Source: Flemingiibacterium sp964603455
GTDB lineage: Bacteria; Bacillota; Clostridia; Oscillospirales; CAG-272
Direction of reading: 5' to 3'
Assembly (NCBI GenBank): GCA_964603455.1
Contig: CAZRVL010000004.1
Span: 1 to 64,000 of the forward strand
Length of the DNA: 64,000 bases
Shown: one piece after another, positions 1 to 6,945 of the stretch
Numbering within the stretch: position 1 is the stretch's first letter
Layout of the letters: each line of letters begins with the position of its first letter
Translations under genes and position numbers: made by a program
Notes under the pieces: generated by a model
Told to the model about the DNA's origin: nothing
Database searches by the model: none
What the model saw: the letters and a program-made list of their open reading frames with translations, nothing else

Positions 1-1
1 G

Positions 2-52
2 TACGAGAGACTCACTAAGTTCGCAGCCCTCTACGCTCCGGACGAGAAGTGA
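2..52 (+). CDS. C-terminal end of an upstream gene (partial)
   Basis: Only the last 16 codons and a TGA stop lie in the window, so the product cannot be named. The reading is YERLTKFAALYAPDEK. A textbook intrinsic terminator begins 64 bases after the stop, which supports this being the true end of a plus-strand gene. The frame is open from the first base of the window, but so short a fragment could be open by chance. Confidence 0.45.
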   Translation, partial: YERLTKFAALYAPDEK

Positions 53-115
53 TCCACTCAATAATTTTATTGAGAAGTGATTCTCGATAGAAATAATACC
101 TCTCAATAAATTCAA

Positions 116-152
116 GACGGCGGACAGCTCATCTGTCCGCCGTCTCGCTTTT
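116..152 (+). terminator. Intrinsic terminator after the partial upstream gene
   Basis: A perfect 12-bp stem (GACGGCGGACAG / CTGTCCGCCGTC) with a 5-base loop is followed by a T-rich tail. Just upstream, 64-75 and 101-112 form a second, AT-rich inverted repeat around TTATTGAGA / TCTCAATAA. The GC-rich stem is the likely transcription end for the gene entering from the left. Confidence 0.85.
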
Positions 153-223
153 ATTATATGTGAATAAATATTTGTTAAATTACAAACGATCGCTCTCCGC
201 TCAAGGATAGAAAAGAATTCATT

Positions 224-643
224 GTGATCATCTCAGTTCCATGCAAAAGGCTCGCAGCTACACTCTACATCGGTCTGCTTTGCGGATGTGATAACAGTAC
301 TCAAAATCCCGAAACTCCCACCTCCAACTGAACATACTTCTACCTTCCGCTCATAAAAACCTACTCAGGTGAATCTCAAACCGCCATTATAGTTAAATGC
401 CGTATGGACAACTGAAGCTTGATCTCAATCGGTGAGTAGCTTCACATAGATCACGCAAATGATATATTCTATGACAGCGACAAAAATATCCTCGTAGTCG
501 CTCATCACAAGGAAAATCTCCTTTCTTCCCTCGATACCACTATGGAATCCGAATCTATCACTAACTATGACGGGAATTATTACATAAGCTTCAATAGCGC
601 AGGTGTAAAAATATGCGAGCTTGACTTCAGCATCCTCTTTGAA
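224..643 (+). pseudogene. Decayed lipoprotein gene with three in-frame stops
   Basis: From a GTG at 224 one frame reads a lipoprotein-like start: basic residues KR, a hydrophobic stretch and a lipobox LLCGC, then a polar N-rich linker. It meets TGA at 329-331. The same frame stays protein-like after that stop and after two more (TGA and TAG near 410-435), ending with a 70-residue stretch rich in D, N, S and Y (for example NYDGNYYISFNSAGVK) and a TGA at 641-643. I see no frameshift; three nonsense codons in one continuous frame suggest decay rather than recoding. The function is unknown. A minus-strand ORF over 425-670 looks like a shadow of this frame. Confidence 0.4.
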
Positions 644-700
644 TGACCGCTGAGCTTGCCTTGAAAACAATTTCCATTCATAAATACCTCAAAAAATAAA

Positions 701-745
701 ACAATAATGTTGTAGGGACTTTTCCTACAACATTATTGTTTTTTC
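701..745. terminator. Strong hairpin terminator, possibly bidirectional
   Basis: A perfect 16-bp inverted repeat (ACAATAATGTTGTAGG / CCTACAACATTATTGT) with a 7-base loop is followed by a T-run. A-rich sequence precedes it, so it could act in both directions. It closes the region holding the decayed lipoprotein gene. Confidence 0.75.
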
Positions 746-760
746 GGAGAAAATCATAAT

Positions 761-946
761 ATGCTTGAAGCTATCGCCAAAAATATCGCGACTGCAATAT
801 TTCTCGCCTGTGCAATGCTAGTGAACAGCCTTCTGCCTGAAAAATCGCCGCGAAATAATATCTCTCCTTCCAAGCTGAACACACAAGCTGCTGTCGAAGA
901 AAACGCAGTATTTTTCAAAAATCAAAACAACACTTTTATTACCTGA
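761..946 (+). CDS. Possible small membrane protein, unknown
   Basis: This 61-codon frame begins with ATG 10 bases after a GGAGA ribosome-binding site (746-750) and is closed by its own terminator. Residues 9-25 (ATAIFLACAMLVNSLLP region) could be a signal or membrane anchor; the rest is polar and N-rich. I do not recognise it. The SD lies directly behind the previous terminator and no clear promoter is visible, so it may be non-coding or a remnant of the same decayed locus as the upstream pseudogene. Confidence 0.3.
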   Translation: MLEAIAKNIATAIFLACAMLVNSLLPEKSPRNNISPSKLNTQAAVEENAVFFKNQNNTFIT

Positions 947-963
947 CCTCAAACTCATATACT

Positions 964-1000
964 AAAAGAGATACTACAATATATGCAGTATCTCTTTTTT
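964..1000. terminator. Bidirectional terminator between convergent genes
   Basis: AAAAGAGATACT and AGTATCTCTTTT form a 12-bp stem with an 11-base loop, with T-runs readable from either strand. It sits 8 bases beyond the stop of the minus-strand phosphorylase gene and after the plus-strand small ORF, so it can serve both. Confidence 0.75.
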
Positions 1001-1007
1001 ATAAAAT

Positions 1008-1766
1008 CTATCCGATCAGCCGTCTAATCGCACCAACAGCGATCCTTGCCGCCGAAAGCTCATCAGCTTCAATATCGTCAATAATGCCGGCAGCAGCACG
1101 TTCTTGATTCCATATAGTCCTTAAAACAGCTCCGGCTCTTATTCCGAGCGATGCCGACACACAAAACAGTGCCGCAGTCTCCATCTCAGATGCAAGTGCT
1201 CCACCTTTTATCCATGCACGCCACTTAGACAAAAGCTCATCGGAGATCGGCATTCTCGCGGGTGAATGCTGCCCATAAAACGAATCCTTGCAATGCACTA
1301 CACCGATATGATAATTTTTACCGACCGCCACAGCTTCATCTCGTAAAGCCGATGTGACCGCAAAATCAGCCGCCGCAGGAAATTCTATAGGCAGATACTC
1401 TCTCGATGTTCCTTCCGCACGTATAGCCGATGAAGCTATAACAATATCCTCCGCCTTCACATTCTTCGCCATTCCTCCGCAGGTTCCAACGCGTATAAGA
1501 GTGCGAACACCGACCATATAAAGCTCCTCAACACATATCGCAGTTGAAGGACCACCGATACCGTGGCTCATGATTATGATCCGCTCATCTCCGACAGAAG
1601 CCTCAAAAGATGTGTATTCTCGATTTGCCGCCAAAGGAGCATATCCATCACAAAGCGATGCGATCAATTCAACTCTTCCGGGATCTCCGCAGATTATCGC
1701 AGCCTTTGCCCCCTGATTCTCGGAAATCCCGATGTGATACATACGTTCATTATTATTTACAACCAT
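1008..1766 (-). CDS. udp: Uridine phosphorylase-like nucleoside phosphorylase
   Basis: The 252-residue protein matches the PNP/UDP family and the length of E. coli uridine phosphorylase (253). Visible family features are MYHIGIS, the phosphate-binding GDPGRVE, SHGIGGPSTAICVEEL, RVGTCGG and the C-terminal substrate region ASEMETAALF. It should cleave uridine or a related nucleoside to base and (deoxy)ribose-1-phosphate in the cytoplasm for salvage. The ATG at 1766 is chosen because GAAAGGATGG lies upstream and the product then begins just before the conserved HIG motif; a longer frame would run through hydrophobic sequence belonging to the neighbouring TraX gene. Exact substrate (uridine or other nucleoside) is not settled. 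Confidence 0.85.
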   Translation of the reverse strand: MVVNNNERMYHIGISENQGAKAAIICGDPGRVELIASLCDGYAPLAANREYTSFEASVGDERIIIMSHGIGGPSTAICVEELYMVGVRTLIRVGTCGGMAKNVKAEDIVIASSAIRAEGTSREYLPIEFPAAADFAVTSALRDEAVAVGKNYHIGVVHCKDSFYGQHSPARMPISDELLSKWRAWIKGGALASEMETAALFCVSASLGIRAGAVLRTIWNQERAAAGIIDDIEADELSAARIAVGAIRRLIG

Positions 1767-1816
1767 AACATTACCATCCTTTCGAGATCTTAACTTCAAA
1801 AAGAGGATGACCAATG

Positions 1817-2527
1817 TCACCCTCTCAAAAGCAATTTTAAAATATATATGACAAACAAATGCGCCGGATAAAAAATATAGAAAAGCCATTTTGATGCTCT
1901 GCCGCTCCTTCCGCACTCACCATTGTAGCAGGTGAGCAGTCCGACAGCTACCAGCATTCCGCTCTGCATAAAAGCTTCTGCCAAGCTTCTTGAAGATACC
2001 GCCATAAATATTGATACGATAAGCGGCACGATCAGCCTTTTCATCCCACGGTCACGCATCAAGAAACAGCCGAGAACCATAATCGGTGCATAAATATACC
2101 AATCGCTGACAACCGTAATCAAAATACATCCGACAGCTACGATAATCCGCAAAGGAAGACATTTTATATTTTCCCATGCCTCAAGCATCAAAAGAGATAC
2201 CAAAAGCGTAAACATCATAGACAATCGCAGCGGACGCATAGTATCATAAAACACTAAAGTATAAAACGGCTGTGAGATCAGGGCGAACACTGCAATGCGC
2301 AGAATATATTTTTTACGCGAAGAAGTGTGTAAAAATCCCTCCGCTATGAAAAAGCACATGATCGGTGCAGTTGTCCTGCCTATAAATCTACATAGATAGT
2401 ATACTATTCCAATGCTGCTGCCGAGCGTCCCGACTAAAAATACCGCCGCTATGTGATCGATCAGCATTGCAGCGACCGCAATACATTTTAAATTATAGCG
2501 GTCGAGCGAAAATCTTTGTTCGATCAT
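1817..2527 (-). CDS. TraX family membrane protein
   Basis: The 236-residue product starts MIEQRFSLDRYNLKCIAVAAMLIDH, which with the polytopic layout (about eight hydrophobic segments) and the motif AEGFLHTSSRKKYILRI identifies the TraX family. F-plasmid TraX acetylates pilin; chromosomal homologues in Firmicutes have no settled role and are probably membrane acyltransferases. Its ATG overlaps the TGA of the upstream pgsA by four bases (ATGA), so the two are translationally coupled and membrane-related. No conjugation genes are nearby, so a pilin role here is unlikely. Confidence 0.8.
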   Translation of the reverse strand: MIEQRFSLDRYNLKCIAVAAMLIDHIAAVFLVGTLGSSIGIVYYLCRFIGRTTAPIMCFFIAEGFLHTSSRKKYILRIAVFALISQPFYTLVFYDTMRPLRLSMMFTLLVSLLMLEAWENIKCLPLRIIVAVGCILITVVSDWYIYAPIMVLGCFLMRDRGMKRLIVPLIVSIFMAVSSRSLAEAFMQSGMLVAVGLLTCYNGECGRSGRASKWLFYIFYPAHLFVIYILKLLLRG

Positions 2528-3105
2528 TTAGTCGGATCAAGGAATTTCCAATATGCCTTGAAATAGTTGAGACCGGACCATACAGTCATGACAGTCATAA
2601 GTGCCATAGTGACATATGACAGTATATGATTTGCTGCTATGACCGATGAAGCCGGGAATATCACCGGTTCGAGCAATATCGTAATAACACATATTATCTG
2701 TGTTACCGTTTTTACTTTTCCGAGCCATGCCGCAGCAATAACTACTCCGGCAGTATTCGAAACGATCATTCTCATTGATGTCACGGCAAGTTCTCTGAAG
2801 ATAACAATAAGTGCTACCCAAACAAATGCCGGACGTATATAATCATACTTGTAAAGTATCGCCAGCATAGCACCGAATATCATGAACTTGTCGGCAAGCG
2901 GATCAATAAATTTTCCGAAATCGGTTATCATATTGCACTTTCGAGCGATCATTCCGTCAAGCATATCGGTAAGTGCAGTCAAAATGAATATCGCAGCTCC
3001 GATTATCCGCGACCATGTATCGGGAAGTATCGGAACTATCAAAGCCAGCATAAAGAGCGGGACCATGATAACTCTCGCTATCGAGAGCTTATTTGGAAGA
3101 TTCAT
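2524..3105 (-). CDS. pgsA: CDP-diacylglycerol-glycerol-3-phosphate 3-phosphatidyltransferase
   Basis: The 193-residue integral membrane enzyme makes phosphatidylglycerol-phosphate from CDP-diacylglycerol and glycerol-3-phosphate, the first committed step to phosphatidylglycerol and cardiolipin. The N-terminus MNLPNKLSIARVI is typical, and the CDP-alcohol phosphotransferase signature is intact: D-x2-DG-x2-AR-x8-G-x3-D-x3-D around DMLDGMIAR and GKFIDPLADK (residues about 47-73). Four to five further hydrophobic segments follow. AAGGA lies ahead of the ATG. It sits between rimO and traX on the minus strand, the rimO-pgsA order seen in many Firmicutes. Confidence 0.93.
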   Translation of the reverse strand: MNLPNKLSIARVIMVPLFMLALIVPILPDTWSRIIGAAIFILTALTDMLDGMIARKCNMITDFGKFIDPLADKFMIFGAMLAILYKYDYIRPAFVWVALIVIFRELAVTSMRMIVSNTAGVVIAAAWLGKVKTVTQIICVITILLEPVIFPASSVIAANHILSYVTMALMTVMTVWSGLNYFKAYWKFLDPTK

Positions 3106-3167
3106 AAACTATCCTTCTTTCTTGATTATGATGTCTTTTGCAGTCCTTTTCGATCAGACAGCAAGGC

Positions 3168-4490
3168 TCACAGCTTGTCACCGACAAGATCATAGTCAAC
3201 AGCTTCGGTTATTCTCACCTTTACGAAGCTTCCGTCCTCGATAGAATTTTTAGGTGCTTTGAACCATATTTTTCCGTCTATTTCGGCTGCATCCGCTTCG
3301 CTTCTGCCCTCATACATTTCAGCAACTGGATCATATCCCTCGCAAAGCACCTCATATACCTTTCCGATCTTTTCGGTATTCAATTCATCGCTTATGCGTC
3401 CCTGCTCACCCATGATAATATCACAGCGATCCTGTTTTATCTGCTCATCGATCTGATCGGGGAAATCATATGCCGGAGTGTCCTCCTCGCGAGAATATGC
3501 AAACGCACCAAGACGGTCGAACTTCGCTTCCTTCACATATTCGCAAAGCTCATTGAAATCCTCATCTGTTTCACCCGGGAAACCTACTATAACGGTCGTT
3601 CGGATAGTTATTCCGGGTACTCCCTCACGAAGCCGTCTTACAGTCTCGCGAATGAGCGACCCGTCACCGTGACGATTCATCTTCTTAAGTATCTTGTCCG
3701 AAATATGCTGTATCGGAAGGTCTATATATTTGCATATGCGCGGATTCTCACGGATGGTCTCTATAAGCTCATCGGTTATCTTGTCCGGATAGCAGTAGAG
3801 TACCCTTATCCACGGTATCGAGGTTTCCTCGGTTATGCGGTTGAGAAGCTCGGCTAATTTATATTCTCCGTACAGATCAAGTCCATAGCGCGTGGTATCC
3901 TGAGCTATTACACACAGCTCTTTCACGCCGAGTTCTTCAAGGCTTTTTGCCTCTTCGATAAGTTCTTCCATCGGACGTGAACGGAATTTTCCGCGTATTC
4001 CAGGAATAGCACAGTAGGTACAACGGTTATCACAGCCCTCTGCAACCTTTAAATACGCAAAATACTCCGGAGTGGTAACTATTCTCTCGCCGCCGAGCTT
4101 TACAGTATTCTTGTCTTCGAAATCGCTGAAGCGTTTGCCTTCAGCAGCTGCCTTGACCGCTTTTACGATATTGTGTATACTGCCGACACCGAGAACGGCA
4201 TCGACCTCAGGAAGCTCATCAAATATCGCCTCACGGTATCTTTCAGCAAGGCATCCGGTGACAACTATACCCTTAAGATTCCTGTTCTTCTTAAGCCAAC
4301 CGATGTCGATTATATTGTCAATAGATTCCTGCTTTGCGCTTTCGATGAAAGCACAGGTGTTGATAACGATAACATCCGCTTCAATATCCTCGGAAACTAT
4401 CTCAAAGCCTTCTTCATGGAGTTCATGCAGCATGACCTCGGTATCGAGCTGATTCTTCGGACATCCGAGCGAAACAAATCCAACCTTCAT
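3168..4490 (-). CDS. rimO: Ribosomal protein uS12 methylthiotransferase RimO
   Basis: The 440-residue radical SAM enzyme adds a methylthio group to an aspartate of ribosomal protein S12. It has the N-terminal MTTase domain with its cluster cysteines (SLGCPKN, INTCAF, VTGCLAERY), the radical-SAM triad CDNRCTYCAIP, and a C-terminal TRAM domain. CPKNQ with GRSEADAAEID distinguishes RimO from MiaB. I place the start at the ATG at 4490, directly before VGFVSLGC and preceded by AAAGGA; an in-frame TTG lies upstream. It is 24 bases after recX and begins a run rimO-pgsA-traX. Confidence 0.95.
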   Translation of the reverse strand: MKVGFVSLGCPKNQLDTEVMLHELHEEGFEIVSEDIEADVIVINTCAFIESAKQESIDNIIDIGWLKKNRNLKGIVVTGCLAERYREAIFDELPEVDAVLGVGSIHNIVKAVKAAAEGKRFSDFEDKNTVKLGGERIVTTPEYFAYLKVAEGCDNRCTYCAIPGIRGKFRSRPMEELIEEAKSLEELGVKELCVIAQDTTRYGLDLYGEYKLAELLNRITEETSIPWIRVLYCYPDKITDELIETIRENPRICKYIDLPIQHISDKILKKMNRHGDGSLIRETVRRLREGVPGITIRTTVIVGFPGETDEDFNELCEYVKEAKFDRLGAFAYSREEDTPAYDFPDQIDEQIKQDRCDIIMGEQGRISDELNTEKIGKVYEVLCEGYDPVAEMYEGRSEADAAEIDGKIWFKAPKNSIEDGSFVKVRITEAVDYDLVGDKL

Positions 4491-4514
4491 AAAATATACC
4501 AATTCCTTTTTCAA

Positions 4515-5186
4515 TTAATACTCTTCCTCGATCCTTCTGAGTATTCGCCTTACCGAATCAGGCGAATACCCATATCTGAAAAATGAAGAAATTATCTTTT
4601 CACGGTATTTTCTACCGTCAATGCTCGAATCGAGCCGTGAAATATCGATTTTCCTGCGAACTGTCCTTTCAAGTATCTCGTCAAAATCAAATTCGCAGAA
4701 AATATCATCAAGCTCATCCGAAATAATCTCACCTGAAATCCCTTTTTTTATAAGCTCCTGCTTTATTCTTGAAGGACCGTATCCCTTTGCGATCAGCTGC
4801 TCAACTATATGCTTAAGCTGCCGTCTTTCATCGACAAGTCCGAGCTGTTCAACATATTCCGCCGCCGATTCGGATATTTCCCTGTCGAATCCGCGTTGCC
4901 TCAGCTTTTCACAGAGCCGCTTTTTTGAATTATCACCGTAAGACAGAATATCAAATGCCTTCTTGACCGCTTTCCAAAGCCTTGAATCATATTCAAGCTC
5001 ATCAAATTGCTCGCAGCTCAGCGCATACGGCAATTCACCACCGGCTATGTTTCCGATTTCAAAAAGCATTCGTGAATCGACCGTAAGCATTCGTTCTTCT
5101 ATATTCTCACCATTCGTCAGCTTTACGGTCAAAACGACCTCATCTCCGCCGCGCCGTCCTTCAAGAGCAGTTATGGATATTTCCAT
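4515..5186 (-). CDS. recX: RecA regulatory protein RecX
   Basis: The 223-residue product has the three-helix RecX repeats (for example RLCEKLRQRGFD, IKQELIKKGIS, KIISSFFRYGYS) and would modulate RecA filaments and strand exchange. The N-terminal 60 residues (ITALEGRRGGDEVVLTVKL) are the usual beta-rich extension of Firmicute RecX. Its ATG overlaps the recA stop codon (TGATG), giving translational coupling and ensuring co-expression; a GTG three bases upstream is an alternative start. Confidence 0.9.
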   Translation of the reverse strand: MEISITALEGRRGGDEVVLTVKLTNGENIEERMLTVDSRMLFEIGNIAGGELPYALSCEQFDELEYDSRLWKAVKKAFDILSYGDNSKKRLCEKLRQRGFDREISESAAEYVEQLGLVDERRQLKHIVEQLIAKGYGPSRIKQELIKKGISGEIISDELDDIFCEFDFDEILERTVRRKIDISRLDSSIDGRKYREKIISSFFRYGYSPDSVRRILRRIEEEY

Positions 5187-6343
5187 CACTCATCCGAGCC
5201 GCTGTCTTCATCGGACAGCAGACGAATGTTGAGCTCCTCTTCATCGGGATCCTCAAGCTCCTCCTCGTCCTCTTCACCGTCACTGTCGTAATTGTTGCTC
5301 ATTAGAGTTTCGACTTCATCGCGCTTTGCACGTATCTTCTCGGCAAGTTCATCGAGCAGCGTGGGATGCGACTCAATGTACTTCTTAGCATTTTCCTTGC
5401 CCTGCGCAATGCGCTGACCTTCATATGAGAACCACGAGCCGCTCTTTGTGATAAAGCCGAGCTCGATTCCAATATCAACGATTTCACCAGATTTTGCAAT
5501 TCCCTTGCCGTAGATAATATCAAATTCCGCGGTCTTGAAGGGAGGTGCGACTTTGTTCTTTACGATCTTGCACTTTACGTGGTTTCCATAGACCTCGCTG
5601 CCCTCCTTGAGTTGTTCCGCACGTCTTATCTCAATTCGAACAGACGCATAGAACTTCAAAGCACGACCGCCAGGAGTGGTCTCGGGATTTCCGTACATAA
5701 CTCCGATCTTCTCACGCAGCTGGTTTATAAATATTATAACACAGTTCGACTTTGCGACCGCACCTGACAGCTTTTTAAGAGCCTGAGACATAAGTCTCGC
5801 CTGAAGTCCGACATGAGACGATGCCATATCCCCTTCTATCTCCTGCTGAGTGACAAGTGCTGCGACCGAGTCAACTACAACGACATCTATAGCTCCGGAA
5901 CGTATCAGAGCCTCGGCAATGTCAAGTGCCTGCTCACCGCTCGAAGGCTGTGAAACGAGAAGACGGTCAATATCGACACCGAGTGCCTTTGCATAAACCG
6001 GATCGAGCGCATTCTCAACATCGATATATGCAGCCTCTCCGCCGGTCTTTTGAGTTTCGGCTACGACATGGAGAGCAACAGTAGTTTTACCCGAGGATTC
6101 AGGACCATATATCTCCACTATCCTTCCACGCGGAACACCGCCGATGCCGAGTGCAAGGTCAAGCGTCAGCGATCCAGTGGATATAGCATTTATCTCCATC
6201 GCAGGTGCTTCTCCCATACGCATTATAGTTCCCTTACCGAAATCCTTTTCTATCTGTCCGATCGCACCTTCAATAGCTTTGCGCTTTTCATCTCTGTCAA
6301 CGATCTGAGACGGAACAGGCTTGCTTTGTCCTTTAGCTTTCAT
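5186..6343 (-). CDS. recA: Recombinase RecA
   Basis: The 385-residue recombinase has Walker A GPESSGKTT, the Walker B region VVVDSVAAL, loop L1 and L2 segments (QARLMSQALKKL, NQLREKIGVMYG) and TPGGRALKF. It drives homologous recombination and LexA-linked repair. The C-terminal tail (from about residue 350) is strongly acidic (DEEELEDPDEEEL), as in many RecA proteins but longer than usual. An AAGGAGG site precedes the ATG. No Gram-positive LexA box was seen in the short 53-base gap upstream, so an SOS promoter, if present, lies elsewhere. Confidence 0.97.
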   Translation of the reverse strand: MKAKGQSKPVPSQIVDRDEKRKAIEGAIGQIEKDFGKGTIMRMGEAPAMEINAISTGSLTLDLALGIGGVPRGRIVEIYGPESSGKTTVALHVVAETQKTGGEAAYIDVENALDPVYAKALGVDIDRLLVSQPSSGEQALDIAEALIRSGAIDVVVVDSVAALVTQQEIEGDMASSHVGLQARLMSQALKKLSGAVAKSNCVIIFINQLREKIGVMYGNPETTPGGRALKFYASVRIEIRRAEQLKEGSEVYGNHVKCKIVKNKVAPPFKTAEFDIIYGKGIAKSGEIVDIGIELGFITKSGSWFSYEGQRIAQGKENAKKYIESHPTLLDELAEKIRAKRDEVETLMSNNYDSDGEEDEEELEDPDEEELNIRLLSDEDSGSDE

Positions 6344-6396
6344 AATATGCCTCCTTGTATTTTGTCAGGATGTACCAGACATTTTTTTAAATATTT

Positions 6397-6933
6397 TCAA
6401 TATATCGAGCTGTCAAATTTCCAAACGCCGTTTTCCTTCTGCATGGTGACTTCGAGTACGTCATCGCCCGAGCTTACCGCCACCTTGGCTTTGAATCGGT
6501 TTTGCTTGACTATCTCAATGCTTTCGAGATCAAATTCGCGCTGTTCGCCGAAATCCGCCGTCACCTCGGGGTTTACATACAGCTTTCCGCCAATCTCCAA
6601 ATATTTAGCATCTATCGCACCCTCGTCAGCCGATACTCCTTCAAAAGCCGTATTTGAAAGAACCTTTATATAGCTCTCGGAAAAGACTTCGCTCATCGCC
6701 GATTTAAGATCTGCAACAGACTGATACCTGCTGTCAGTAACAAGATAATATCCGTTGCTTTCTTCGAGCATCGAGCGTTCTATTTCATTGCCGTAGATCA
6801 CCGAATAAAGCTCACGTGCCTTCGGTTCAAGCTCACGAACCGCTGTGATAAGCTCCTCGGAATCGTATTTTTGACAAGATACCAAACACAGTAAGAGCGA
6901 GAATGTCAGTATAAAGCAGATAAACCTTTTCAT
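6397..6933 (-). CDS. Small lipoprotein, possibly IseA-like
   Basis: The 178-residue product has a lipoprotein signal peptide (MKRFICFILTFSLLLCLVSC, lipobox LVSC, lipidated Cys at 20), so it should be tethered to the outer face of the membrane. The mature part is about 155 residues, alpha/beta, with YYLVTDSRYQSVADLK and a C-terminal VTMQKENGVWKFDSS typical of small beta-rich export domains. The order and the DSRYQS stretch resemble the IseA family of DL-endopeptidase inhibitors, but I cannot confirm this. AAAGGAGG overlaps the gyrA stop, and the gene lies between gyrA and recA, an unusual place for an exported protein. Confidence 0.75.
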   Translation of the reverse strand: MKRFICFILTFSLLLCLVSCQKYDSEELITAVRELEPKARELYSVIYGNEIERSMLEESNGYYLVTDSRYQSVADLKSAMSEVFSESYIKVLSNTAFEGVSADEGAIDAKYLEIGGKLYVNPEVTADFGEQREFDLESIEIVKQNRFKAKVAVSSGDDVLEVTMQKENGVWKFDSSIY

Positions 6934-6945
6934 CCCGCCCCTCCT

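Noticed and set aside
425..670. Minus-strand 81-codon frame over the decayed lipoprotein gene
   Set aside because: It has no ribosome site and its composition is that expected from the opposite strand of a former coding region, so it is treated as a shadow.
1767..1916. N-terminal extension of the nucleoside phosphorylase
   Set aside because: The extra 50 residues overlap the TraX coding end, are hydrophobic and unlike the family; the internal ATG with GAAAGG gives the family length.
6344..6396. A LexA operator upstream of recA
   Set aside because: No GAAC-N4-GTTC-like sequence could be found in the short gap.
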